A stretch of DNA of 5,859 nt from an uncultured Candidatus Competibacteraceae bacterium (GCA_937872125.1 CALMNY010000291.1:1-5859), one strand, 5' to 3'. Shown: positions 1 through 5,859, counted from the stretch's first letter. The notes: generated from the letters alone by a model not told the origin. Numbers and translations: made by a program.

Positions 1-251
1 TGGCGCGGCGCCAGCGGATCGTCCTGCCGTGGCATCTGCAGGTGCCAGCCGCGTTCTTGCAGGTTGTGCAGGACTTCCGCCGTGTCTTCCTGCGCCAGTC
101 GGCGCTCCGGGGACAGGTCCAGGTCCATGACGTGAACCGGCTGGCCGATGAGTCTCAGCAGGGTTTCGGGGATACGGGAAAAATCATCCCTGGTGGCCAG
201 GTAGAGATAAGTATCCTGTTTCCTAAGGCTTTTATAGATCGCGCACTGCAT
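1..251 (-). CDS. ycgL: YcgL domain protein, C-terminal end cut by window edge
   Basis: Reading the minus strand from 251 gives an open frame of 83 codons that leaves the window at base 1. It begins MQCAIYKSLRKQDTYLYL and continues with DDFSRIPETLLRLIGQP, then a GWHLQMP segment near residues 68-74. This matches E. coli YcgL, which has the same order: CVIYRS, QTYLYV, DDFSRVPEEL, GQP, GYYLQLP. The family is a small (about 90-108 residues) cytosolic protein of unknown biochemical role, so only a short tail should be missing. Two ATG codons are possible, at 257 and 251 (minus strand). The one at 251 is chosen because GGAG at 261-258 lies six bases before it but directly abuts the other, and because the homologue starts at the equivalent place. 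The gene is divergent from the carbonic anhydrase. In other gammaproteobacteria ycgL often lies near rnd, which would be outside this window. The family call is firm; function is unknown. Confidence 0.9.
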   Translation of the reverse strand, partial: MQCAIYKSLRKQDTYLYLATRDDFSRIPETLLRLIGQPVHVMDLDLSPERRLAQEDTAEVLHNLQERGWHLQMPRQDDPLAPR

Positions 252-257
252 CGGCAT

Positions 258-261
258 CTCC
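258..261 (-). promoter_or_regulatory. Ribosome binding site of ycgL
   Basis: GGAG on the minus strand lies six bases before the ATG at 251. It decides between two in-frame ATG codons at 257 and 251: spacing is zero for the first and ideal for the second. Confidence 0.65.
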
Positions 262-286
262 AGGCGGAAGGTTCCAGCGACTAGGG

Positions 287-292
287 TATAAT
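287..292 (+). promoter_or_regulatory. Predicted sigma70 -10 box upstream of carbonic anhydrase
   Basis: A perfect TATAAT, followed by GCGGGC, lies 34 bases before the carbonic anhydrase ATG. Transcription would start near 299 and give a leader of about 28 bases. No good -35 box is seen at 16-18 bases upstream (the region around 263-270 reads GGCGGAAG), and no TG extension precedes the box. It may therefore need an activator or be only moderately strong. It would be the only clear promoter for the rightward gene series, which follows with short gaps. Confidence 0.5.
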
Positions 293-326
293 GCGGGCCT
301 GACCAAGGCTAACGGCATCATGCCCC

Positions 327-992
327 ATGACTAATATCAACGAACTATTGCAAGGCTTCCTGCGCTTTCGCGTCAAGAGCTTTGAGCCAAACCGGGAGCT
401 GTTCAACCGGCTGGCGATGAAGGGGCAAACGCCGCGCACCCTGCTGATCGGTTGTAGCGATTCCCGGGTAGACCCCGCCATCCTGACTGACTCCGCGCCC
501 GGCGATCTGTTCGTGATACGCAACGTCGCCAACCTGATCCCGCCTTATGAGACCGGCGGCCGCTATCATGGCACCAGCGCCGCCGTGGAATTCGCCGTCT
601 GCAACCTCAAGGTGGACAATATTGTCGTGCTCGGTCATTCGCATTGCGGCGGCATCACCGCCCTGTTGGACGGCTACGGCGAAAACGATGAAGGCGAAGG
701 CTATATCGCGCCCTGGATGCGCATCGCCGCGCCCGCCCGCGACGAGGTATTGCGGCGCTGGCCGGACGCCAGCCGCGAGTTCAAGCAGCGGGCCTGCGAA
801 CGCGCTGGCGTGCGCGTCTCGCTGACCAATCTGATGACTTTTCCATTCATACGCCAGCGGGTCGAGGCAGGTTCCCTGAACTTGTATGGCTGGTACTACG
901 ATCTGGAAAACGGCGAGCTGATGCAGTATGACCCCGACAAGGACCGGTTCTACGATCTGTACTTCGGCCCGGCGCCGGTGAACGCTGCCTGA
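327..992 (+). CDS. Beta-class carbonic anhydrase
   Basis: This is a 221-residue cytosolic zinc enzyme that interconverts CO2 and bicarbonate. The hallmarks of the beta class are all present. CSDSR at residues 43-47 supplies one zinc ligand (Cys43) and the Asp45-Arg47 dyad. GHSHCGG at 103-109 supplies the other two ligands (His104 and Cys107). DLFVIRNVAN at 60-69 is another conserved block. Length is normal for the family (about 200-230). The start at 327 fits the usual N-terminus, in which a short helix (NINELLQGFLRF) precedes the core. The ribosome binding site is weak: AAGG at 305-308 is 18 bases away, and a short out-of-frame ATG lies at 320. It is divergent from ycgL, and purH follows after 60 bases with no terminator seen, so it may head the same transcript. 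I cannot tell from sequence whether it is the can or cynT type, so no symbol is given. Likely roles are bicarbonate supply to carboxylases and pH/CO2 balance (inference). Confidence 0.95.
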   Translation: MTNINELLQGFLRFRVKSFEPNRELFNRLAMKGQTPRTLLIGCSDSRVDPAILTDSAPGDLFVIRNVANLIPPYETGGRYHGTSAAVEFAVCNLKVDNIVVLGHSHCGGITALLDGYGENDEGEGYIAPWMRIAAPARDEVLRRWPDASREFKQRACERAGVRVSLTNLMTFPFIRQRVEAGSLNLYGWYYDLENGELMQYDPDKDRFYDLYFGPAPVNAA

Positions 993-1052
993 GCGTCAGC
1001 CCTGGTATTCGCAATTCTGGCCAATCCCCCATTCGACGTAACGGACCTCCCC

Positions 1053-2633
1053 ATGAACCCGACACCCGCTCTCCCCATCCGCCGCGCCCTGCTCAGCGTT
1101 TCCGACAAGACCGGCATCGTGGATTTCGCCCGCGCCCTGGCCGAACGGGGCGTGGAAATCCTGTCCACCGGCGGCACCGCCAGGCTGCTGGCCGAAAGCG
1201 GCCTTGCCGTCATCGAAGTCGCCGATTACACCGGGTTCCCGGAAATGATGGACGGCCGGCTTAAAACCCTGCATCCGAAAATTCACGGCGGGCTGCTGGG
1301 CCGGCGCGGCGAGGACGACGCAGCGATGGTCGAACACGGCATTCCGCCGATAGACCTGCTGGTGGTGAACCTTTATCCGTTCGAGGCGACGGTCGCCAAG
1401 CCCGACTGCGCCCTGGCCGACGCGATTGAAAACATAGACATCGGCGGGCCGGCCATGCTGCGGGCGGCGGCCAAGAATCACGCGGCGGTCACGGTGATCA
1501 CGGACGCCAGCGACTACGGGCGGGTGCTGAACGAAATGCAGGCCAATCAGGGCGCGGTCAGCGCCGCTACCCGTTTCGATCTGGCGGTCAAGGTGTTCGA
1601 GCACACCGCCCGTTACGATGGCGCGATTGCCAATTATCTCGGTTCGATTCAAGCTGATCGCGGGCGCGACCCGTTCCCGCGCACGTACAACATACAGTTC
1701 CACAAGGCGCAGGCCATGCGTTACGGCGAGAATCCGCATCAGGGCGCGGCGTTTTACGTCGAATTGAAGCCGGCGGAAGCCTGCATCGCCACCGCCCGGC
1801 AATGCCAGGGCAAGGAACTGTCCTACAACAACGTCGCCGACACCGACGCTGCGCTGGAGTGCGTCAAGGGCTTCGTCGCGCCGGCCTGCGTTATCGTCAA
1901 GCACGCCAATCCCTGCGGCGTGGCGCTGGGCGCGACCATCCTCGACGCCTACGACCGCGCCTATAAAACCGACCCGACCTCGGCCTTTGGCGGCATCATC
2001 GCTCTCAACCGGCCGCTGGACGCCACGACCGCCAAAGCGATTGTAGACCGGCAATTCGTCGAGGTGATCATCGCGCCGGAGGTGACGCCGGAGGCGCTGG
2101 CGATCACCGCCAGCAAGCAGAACGTGCGGGTGCTGGCCTGCGGCCACTGGGGCAGCGCGCGGACGCCGGGCTGGGACTACAAACGAGTCACCGGCGGTCT
2201 GCTGGTGCAGGACCGCGATTTGGGCCAGGCAGCGCTGTCGGACCTGAAGGTCGTCACCAAGCGCCAGCCCAGCGACGCGGAGGTGGTCGACCTGCTGTTC
2301 GCGTGGCAGGTGGTGAAGTTCGTCAAGTCCAACGCCATCGTCTACGGCAAGGACGGCATGATTCTCGGCGTCGGCGCGGGGCAGATGAGCCGGGTCTTCT
2401 CGGCGCACATCGCCGCGATGAAAGCCCGGGAGGAAAAGCTGGACCTGAAAGGGGCGGCGATGGCGTCCGATGCCTTCTTCCCATTCCGCGACGGCATTGA
2501 TCTGGCTGCCGAATACGGCATTACCGCCGTCATCGAGCCGGGCGGCTCCATGCGCGACGCCGAGGTGATCGCTGCCGCCGACGAGCACAACATGACGATG
2601 GTGTTTACCGGGATGCGGCATTTCCGGCACTAA
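1053..2633 (+). CDS. purH: Bifunctional AICAR formyltransferase / IMP cyclohydrolase
   Basis: PurH catalyses the last two steps of de novo IMP synthesis in the cytosol: formyl transfer from 10-formyl-tetrahydrofolate to AICAR, then ring closure to IMP. The protein is 526 residues (E. coli 529). The N-terminal MGS-like cyclohydrolase domain (about residues 10-200) carries STGGTARLL (38-46), [12 protein letters not shown] (58-69), [10 protein letters not shown] (71-80) and NIDIGGP (127-133). The C-terminal transformylase domain carries RYGENPHQ (223-230), the catalytic Lys283-His284 in KHANPCG (283-289), TSAFGG (309-314), KSNAIVY (425-431), GAGQMSR (441-447) and SDAFFPFRD (472-480). The C-terminus ends MRHFRH, as in relatives. 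The ATG at 1053 gives the same N-terminus as E. coli ([10 protein letters not shown] near residue 10), with a weak GGA at 1043-1045 seven bases upstream. No PurR-like operator was recognised in the 60-base gap before it. purD follows after 51 bases. The identification is secure and both active sites look intact. Confidence 0.99.
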   Translation: MNPTPALPIRRALLSVSDKTGIVDFARALAERGVEILSTGGTARLLAESGLAVIEVADYTGFPEMMDGRLKTLHPKIHGGLLGRRGEDDAAMVEHGIPPIDLLVVNLYPFEATVAKPDCALADAIENIDIGGPAMLRAAAKNHAAVTVITDASDYGRVLNEMQANQGAVSAATRFDLAVKVFEHTARYDGAIANYLGSIQADRGRDPFPRTYNIQFHKAQAMRYGENPHQGAAFYVELKPAEACIATARQCQGKELSYNNVADTDAALECVKGFVAPACVIVKHANPCGVALGATILDAYDRAYKTDPTSAFGGIIALNRPLDATTAKAIVDRQFVEVIIAPEVTPEALAITASKQNVRVLACGHWGSARTPGWDYKRVTGGLLVQDRDLGQAALSDLKVVTKRQPSDAEVVDLLFAWQVVKFVKSNAIVYGKDGMILGVGAGQMSRVFSAHIAAMKAREEKLDLKGAAMASDAFFPFRDGIDLAAEYGITAVIEPGGSMRDAEVIAAADEHNMTMVFTGMRHFRH

Positions 2634-2641
2634 ATACTGCT

Positions 2642-2677
2642 CCCCTCTCCCACTGGGAGAGGGGTTGAGGGTGAGGG
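2642..2677 (+). repeat. REP-like palindromic intergenic element (hairpin plus GAGGGT tail)
   Basis: The purH-purD gap is almost filled by a perfect 10-bp inverted repeat: CCCCTCTCCC (2642-2651), a 3-base loop, then GGGAGAGGGG (2655-2664). It is followed by TTGAGGGTGAGGG (2665-2677), which contains two tandem GAGGGT copies. I recognise this hairpin plus GA/G-rich tail as a type of short element dispersed between genes in many high-GC proteobacteria. Its antisense translation gives the familiar spurious peptide TLNPSPSGRGE. A stable mRNA stem here could protect the purH 3' end or tune purD translation (inference). It is not a standard intrinsic terminator, because the stem is followed by purines rather than a T run; the T-rich bases (2678-2684) come 13 bases later. 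Copy number elsewhere in the genome cannot be judged from this window. Confidence 0.75.
2673..2677 (+). promoter_or_regulatory. Ribosome binding site of purD, inside the repeat tail
   Basis: GAGGG ends seven bases before the purD ATG at 2685 and is the only Shine-Dalgarno-like sequence nearby. It is the second copy of the tandem GAGGGT in the tail of the palindromic element, so the element appears to supply the translation signal. The stem ends only eight bases upstream of it, close enough to affect ribosome access. Confidence 0.6.
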
Positions 2678-2684
2678 TTATTTT

Positions 2685-3983
2685 ATGAACATCCTGATCG
2701 TCGGCGGCGGTGGCCGCGAACACGCCCTGGCCTGGAAGGTCGCGCAATCCAGCCGGGTCAGCAACGTCTACGTCGCGCCGGGCAACGCCGGCACGGCGCG
2801 CGAACCCAAGGTCACCAACATCGCCATCACGGCGGATGATCCACCCGACCTGCTCAAGTTCGCTCAGGGCCATCACGTGGACCTGACCATCATCGGGCCG
2901 GAAGTGCCGCTGGTGCTGGGCATTACCGACCGGTTCGCCAGCGCCGGCCTGCGTTGTTTCGGGCCGAGCAAGGCGGCGGCGCAACTGGAAGGCTCCAAGG
3001 CCTTCGCCAAGGATTTCCTGGCCCGTCACCACATTCCCACCGCCCGCTACCAGAGTTTCACGGATCCCGACGCAGCGGAAACCTACATTCGGGAAATGGG
3101 CGCTCCCGTGGTGGTCAAGGCCGATGGCTTGGCGGCAGGCAAGGGCGTGATTCTGGCCCAGAGCGAGGAAGAAGCCATCGCCGCCGCTCGGGGAATGCTG
3201 AGCGGCGCGGATTTCGGCGCGGCGGGCCATCGCGTCGTCGTCGAGGAATATCTGGTCGGCGAGGAGGCCAGCTTCATCGTCATGACCGACGGCGAGCACA
3301 TCCTGCCGTTCGCCTCCTCGCAGGATCACAAGGCCCGCGATAACGGCGACCGGGGACCGAACACCGGCGGCATGGGCGCCTATTCGCCCGCGCCGGTGAT
3401 CACGCCGGAACTGCATGACCGCATCATGGCCGAGATTATCGAGCCGACGGTGCGCGGCATGGCGGCGGAAGGTTGTCGCTACGTCGGCTTCCTGTACGCC
3501 GGCGTGATGATTACCGCCGACGGTCCCAAGGTGCTGGAATATAACTGCCGGCTGGGCGATCCTGAAACTCAGCCCCTGATCATGCGCCTGCGCTCCGATC
3601 TGGTGGAATTGTGCAAGGCGGCGCTGGACGGACGGTTGCATGAGGTCCAGGCGGACTGGGACCCGCGCGCTGCGCTGGGGGTGGTGATGACTGCCGGCGG
3701 CTATCCGGGCCGCTACCGGCAGGGCGATGTCATCGCGGGCCTGCCGCCGCACGACGAGGAACTGGGCGACGACGTGAAGCTGTTCCACGCCGGAACGCAG
3801 GAAGCCAAAGACGGTCATATTGTGACCCACGGCGGGCGGGTGCTGTGCGCCACCGCGCTGGGCAGCACGGTCGCGGAGGCCCAGAATCTGGCCTATAACC
3901 TCGTCAAACGAGTGCGCTGGGACGGTGTCCATTACCGCACCGACATCGGTTATCGGGCCATCGCGCGGGAACGAGGTGAGTAG
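2685..3983 (+). CDS. purD: Phosphoribosylamine-glycine ligase (GAR synthetase)
   Basis: PurD joins glycine to 5-phosphoribosylamine using ATP, the second step of de novo purine synthesis, in the cytosol. The protein is 432 residues (E. coli 429) with the full ATP-grasp architecture. The N-domain begins with the glycine-rich GGGGREHAL (7-15) and includes APGNAGT (31-37) and GPEVPL (71-76). The central ATP-binding part has KADGLAAGKGV (145-155), VVEEYLVGEEAS (185-196), SSQDHK (211-216) and NTGGMGAYSP (226-235). EYNCRLGDPETQ (285-296) holds the metal ligands Glu285 and Asn287; E. coli has Phe where this protein has Leu290, a conservative change. The C-domain follows with VVMTAGGYP (333-341) and FHAGT (367-371). 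The ATG at 2685 is the only sensible start and places the glycine-rich loop as in relatives. It lies 51 bases after purH, as in the classic purHD pair, and is followed after 17 bases by a small unknown gene. Confidence 0.99.
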   Translation: MNILIVGGGGREHALAWKVAQSSRVSNVYVAPGNAGTAREPKVTNIAITADDPPDLLKFAQGHHVDLTIIGPEVPLVLGITDRFASAGLRCFGPSKAAAQLEGSKAFAKDFLARHHIPTARYQSFTDPDAAETYIREMGAPVVVKADGLAAGKGVILAQSEEEAIAAARGMLSGADFGAAGHRVVVEEYLVGEEASFIVMTDGEHILPFASSQDHKARDNGDRGPNTGGMGAYSPAPVITPELHDRIMAEIIEPTVRGMAAEGCRYVGFLYAGVMITADGPKVLEYNCRLGDPETQPLIMRLRSDLVELCKAALDGRLHEVQADWDPRAALGVVMTAGGYPGRYRQGDVIAGLPPHDEELGDDVKLFHAGTQEAKDGHIVTHGGRVLCATALGSTVAEAQNLAYNLVKRVRWDGVHYRTDIGYRAIARERGE

Positions 3984-3988
3984 AATCC

Positions 3989-3994
3989 AGGGGA
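3989..3994 (+). promoter_or_regulatory. Ribosome binding site supporting a GTG start
   Basis: AGGGGA ends six bases before the GTG at 4001 and supports that rare start codon. The ATG at 3994 overlaps this site but is in another frame. The site begins only five bases after the purD stop, which favours translation from the same mRNA. Confidence 0.55.
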
Positions 3995-4000
3995 TGGGCC

Positions 4001-4441
4001 GTGAGCAGAGTTTTCGCTATCGCTGCAATTGGCGCGAACGGGTATGTGCGTAGCCGCGATCATTGCCCGCCCCATGTGCATATCACTCATAGAGGCGAAG
4101 GTTGGGAAGCGCGTTTGGCATTTTCCTTCCTTGATGGAGCGATTCACCTGGTGGATGTGACGCCACTGGCCCGCGCCCCGCGATTGGCGGTTCTCAACAT
4201 GGCGGCTTCGGCAGTCGCAGCGGCGCTGCCCGCATGTCGAGCCGCGTGGTGGGATATTCAGGGAACAACCTGTCTTGATGGGCAATGGGTGAAAATCGCG
4301 GAGGATCATACCTGTCTGCCAGCCCATCGGATGGAAGTTGGAGCCTTGCAGATTGATCATTCCCACTATGATGTCCAGCGAGCAAGTGTGATGGCGTTCT
4401 TCAAGAACCAGGCTGAATCGCGATCCTGGAGACTGACATGA
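4001..4441 (+). CDS. Small protein with DUF4160-like N-terminal part, function unknown
   Basis: This is a 146-residue protein with no signal peptide or membrane segment. Its clearest feature is RDHCPPHVHI (residues 19-28), resembling the DH-x-PPHxH motif of DUF4160 proteins. An acidic/hydrophobic stretch and a helix follow, ending in WW (83-84), where typical DUF4160 proteins of about 80-90 residues stop. Residues 87-146 form an extra C-terminal part rich in His and Cys (DHTCLPAH at 102-109, DHSH at 119-122) that I do not recognise. The start is GTG, supported by AGGGGA six bases upstream. The gene lies 17 bases after purD and its stop overlaps the next start (ATGA), so the two small proteins are probably made together. 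GC is about 50-63% in sampled stretches, lower than in purD. DUF4160 genes are often seen beside DUF2442 genes and the layout resembles a toxin-antitoxin pair, but no activity can be claimed. The coding call is good; the family call is moderate. Confidence 0.72.
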   Translation: MSRVFAIAAIGANGYVRSRDHCPPHVHITHRGEGWEARLAFSFLDGAIHLVDVTPLARAPRLAVLNMAASAVAAALPACRAAWWDIQGTTCLDGQWVKIAEDHTCLPAHRMEVGALQIDHSHYDVQRASVMAFFKNQAESRSWRLT

Positions 4442-4797
4442 CCAACCTCATTTCCGAAGCTGATTATTTGAAAGCATTGCAATCCGGCCATCGGCGGTCC
4501 TTTCGGGAACTCCGCGCCGTAGCGGTTGCTTATAACCCGGATCAGGATACAGTCGATATCATCATGGCGGACGGTTGGCGCATCCAGATCGACCGGGCGA
4601 AAATCGCGGAACTCGCGATGCTGCCGCCATCTGCTCTGGAAAATTTGTCCTTGTCGCCCGCTGGGGTGGCTATCGAACTGGATGCCGAGGATGTGCATAT
4701 CAGTCTTGAGGGGCTATTGGCGACCATCATTCCCGTTAAGGCGCTAGCGCGCCGCGCTCCGGCAATGAAACCGGTACGGAAAGCGTTTGCGGATTAG
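4438..4797 (+). CDS. DUF2442-like protein, partner of the upstream small gene
   Basis: This is a 119-residue soluble protein of unknown function. The middle fits the DUF2442 pattern: a beta strand leading to DGWRIQID (residues 45-52), a short helix with LPPSALENLSLSPAG (62-76), and a closing EDVHISLEGLLA (84-95), equivalent to the family's D-I-x-V-x-GLL ending. The usual Trp before that ending is absent here. The N-terminal 30 residues carry ISEADYLKAL and a basic HRRSFREL stretch. The C-terminal tail (101-119) is strongly basic (KALARRAPAMKPVRKAF), which could contact nucleic acid or a partner (inference). ATG at 4438 overlaps the stop of the preceding gene by four bases, and TGGAG at 4427-4431 lies six bases upstream, so coupled translation is expected. 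In two-gene modules of this layout the second protein is often the antidote; that is only a hypothesis. GC is about 50-62% in sampled stretches, lower than in the pur genes. Confidence 0.78.
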   Translation: MTNLISEADYLKALQSGHRRSFRELRAVAVAYNPDQDTVDIIMADGWRIQIDRAKIAELAMLPPSALENLSLSPAGVAIELDAEDVHISLEGLLATIIPVKALARRAPAMKPVRKAFAD

Positions 4798-4842
4798 TTC
4801 GCGTACTCCCGCCAACAGGGCCATCCACATTAAATTTCCTCC

Positions 4843-4847
4843 AAAGG
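4843..4847 (+). promoter_or_regulatory. Probable ribosome binding site of ubiU
   Basis: AAAGG lies 12 bases before the ubiU ATG at 4860, rather far but the best match in the 62-base gap (4798-4859). The gap shows no terminator hairpin, no FNR-type TTGAT-N4-ATCAA site and no clear promoter; CATTAAAT at 4828-4835 is AT-rich but has no -35 partner. Confidence 0.4.
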
Positions 4848-4859
4848 TTTACTGACCTC

Positions 4860-5859
4860 ATGGCTGTTTCTACTTCATCTTCCACCTCCAAACCCCTGGA
4901 ACTGGTCTGTCCCGCCGGTAACCTGCCTTCGCTGAAGACCGCCGTGGATCATGGGGCCGATTCGGTTTACATCGGCTTCCGCGACGACACCAACGCCCGG
5001 CACTTTCCCGGCCTGAATTTCGACGCCAAAACGGCGGCTCAGGGCGTGCAGTACGCTCACGCCAGGAATCGGCGGGTGTTCGTCGCGCTCAACACCTTCC
5101 CGCAACCGGCCGGTTGGGAACGCTGGCAGCGGGCCGTGGATCAGGCGGCAGAACTCGGCGTGGACGCGGTGATCGCCGCCGACATCAGCGTGCTGGATTA
5201 CGCTCGCCGCCGGCATCCCAACCTGCCGCTGCATCTGTCGGTGCAAGGTTCCGCCACCAATTATGAATCCATCCGGTTTTATCACGAGCATTTCGGGATT
5301 CGCCGGGTGGTGCTGCCGCGCGTCCTGTCGTTGCCGCAAGTGAAGCATGTGGTGGAAAACAGCCCGGTGGATCTGGAAGTCTTCGGCTTCGGCGGACTGT
5401 GCATCATGGTGGAGGGGCGCTGCCTGCTGTCGTCCTACGTCACTGGCGAATCGCCCAACATGTGCGGGGTCTGTTCGCCGGCCAAGGCGGTGCGCTGGGA
5501 GGAAACCCCGCAGGGCCTGGAAACCCGGCTGGGCGGGCTGCTGCTCGACCGCCGCGCGCCGGGCGAACCGGCCGGCTATCCAACCCTGTGCAAGGGACGG
5601 TTCACGGTGGCCGATCAGACCTATTACGCCATCGAGGAGCCGACCAGCCTCAATACCCTGGAACTGCTGCCGGAGTTGCAGGAAATCGGCATCGCGGCGA
5701 TCAAGATCGAAGGCCGCCAGCGCAGCCCGGCCTACGTGACGCAGGTCACCAAGGTCTGGCGGGCCGCGATTGACGCCTGCTGGCGCAATCCGGCGGCTTA
5801 TGCCCCGAAACCGGAATGGCAGCGGGAACTGGGCAAGGTGTCGGAAGGCCACCAGACCA
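4860..5859 (+). CDS. ubiU: Oxygen-independent ubiquinone biosynthesis protein UbiU (U32 family), 3' end cut
   Basis: The frame is open for 333 codons to the window edge. It aligns closely with E. coli UbiU (YhbU, 331 residues): ELVCPAGNLPSLK (14-26), DSVYIGFRDDTNARHFPGLNF (34-54), FGGLCIMVEGRC (177-188), YPTLCKGR (240-247), EEPTSLNTLELLPEL (259-273) and KIEGRQRSPAYV (282-293). UbiU forms a heterodimer with UbiV and, with UbiT, is needed for the hydroxylations of ubiquinone synthesis without oxygen. The four cysteines known to bind its 4Fe-4S cluster in E. coli (169, 176, 193, 232) are all conserved with a constant offset of 12: Cys181, 188, 205 and 244. An additional Cys202 lies next to the cluster ligand Cys205. 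The offset reflects a Ser/Thr-rich N-terminal extension (MAVSTSSSTSKP). About 10-15 C-terminal residues are missing. Despite its U32 'peptidase' family name, protease activity is not implied. ubiV would be expected beyond the edge. Identification is strong, favoured over relatives such as TrhP or RlhA by the cysteine pattern. Confidence 0.95.
   Translation, partial: MAVSTSSSTSKPLELVCPAGNLPSLKTAVDHGADSVYIGFRDDTNARHFPGLNFDAKTAAQGVQYAHARNRRVFVALNTFPQPAGWERWQRAVDQAAELGVDAVIAADISVLDYARRRHPNLPLHLSVQGSATNYESIRFYHEHFGIRRVVLPRVLSLPQVKHVVENSPVDLEVFGFGGLCIMVEGRCLLSSYVTGESPNMCGVCSPAKAVRWEETPQGLETRLGGLLLDRRAPGEPAGYPTLCKGRFTVADQTYYAIEEPTSLNTLELLPELQEIGIAAIKIEGRQRSPAYVTQVTKVWRAAIDACWRNPAAYAPKPEWQRELGKVSEGHQT

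Noticed and set aside
42..284. An 80-codon plus-strand frame at the left edge
   Set aside because: It is antisense to the clear ycgL reading, whose protein matches a known family residue by residue.
982..996. ACGCT/AGCGT inverted repeat around the carbonic anhydrase stop codon
   Set aside because: Only five base pairs with a 5-base loop and no T tract, so too weak to call a terminator.
2642..2664. The purH-purD hairpin as an intrinsic terminator
   Set aside because: No T run follows the stem; the next 13 bases are TTGAGGGTGAGGG. The downstream gene is a purine partner that should be co-transcribed.
3537..3572. Leu290 in place of Phe within the PurD metal-binding motif EYNCR-x-GDPETQ
   Set aside because: The change is conservative and the ligands Glu285 and Asn287 are kept. 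I see no reason to suspect loss of activity.
996..3932. A 978-codon open frame on the minus strand, antisense to purH and purD
   Set aside because: Both plus-strand genes are unmistakable and intact. The antisense frame is open because of high-GC codon bias, is rich in Arg/His/Asp/Gln, runs through the intergenic repeat (giving a TLNPSPSGRGE peptide), and has no recognisable domain.
4741..4750. GCGCTAGCGC perfect palindrome near the end of the DUF2442-like gene
   Set aside because: It lies in coding sequence, is a single copy in the window, and is short enough to arise by chance in GC-rich DNA.
4875..5852. A 325-codon open frame on the minus strand opposite ubiU
   Set aside because: It is the complement of a strongly conserved ubiU gene, and its composition is typical of a high-GC shadow frame with no known motif.

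Overview
The window looks like chromosomal DNA of a high-GC gammaproteobacterium. The pur genes run at roughly 65-75% GC in the stretches I counted. Four of the six genes are housekeeping proteins with close gammaproteobacterial counterparts: YcgL, PurH, PurD and UbiU. I cannot name the genus. UbiU, needed for oxygen-independent ubiquinone synthesis, suggests an organism that respires with ubiquinone under low oxygen or anoxia (inference).

Layout. At the left edge a leftward, truncated ycgL (1-251) is divergent from everything else. The 75-base gap that follows holds a good -10 box (TATAAT, 287-292) for the rightward genes. Then come a beta-class carbonic anhydrase (327-992), purH (1053-2633), purD (2685-3983), two small overlapping genes of unknown function (4001-4441, DUF4160-like; 4438-4797, DUF2442-like), and ubiU (from 4860, cut by the right edge). 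Gaps between the rightward genes are short (60, 51, 17, -4 and 62 bases). No convincing intrinsic terminator is visible, so one long transcript is possible.

Function. PurH and PurD supply the last two steps and the second step of de novo purine synthesis; purHD is a classic gene pair. Carbonic anhydrase interconverts CO2 and bicarbonate, and bicarbonate/CO2 is used by carboxylations including the PurE/PurK step, so a metabolic link is possible but unproven. UbiU belongs to a different pathway, anaerobic ubiquinone hydroxylation.

The most interesting parts are: (i) the DUF4160/DUF2442 pair inserted between purD and ubiU, with ATGA overlap and lower GC, which has the layout of a small two-gene module of toxin-antitoxin type (hypothesis only); (ii) a dispersed-repeat-like hairpin between purH and purD whose tail appears to provide the purD ribosome binding site; and (iii) a 4-codon out-of-frame mini-ORF overlapping the carbonic anhydrase start. 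No tRNA, rRNA, CRISPR, IS element or phage gene was seen. No stretch over 300 bases lacks a gene.
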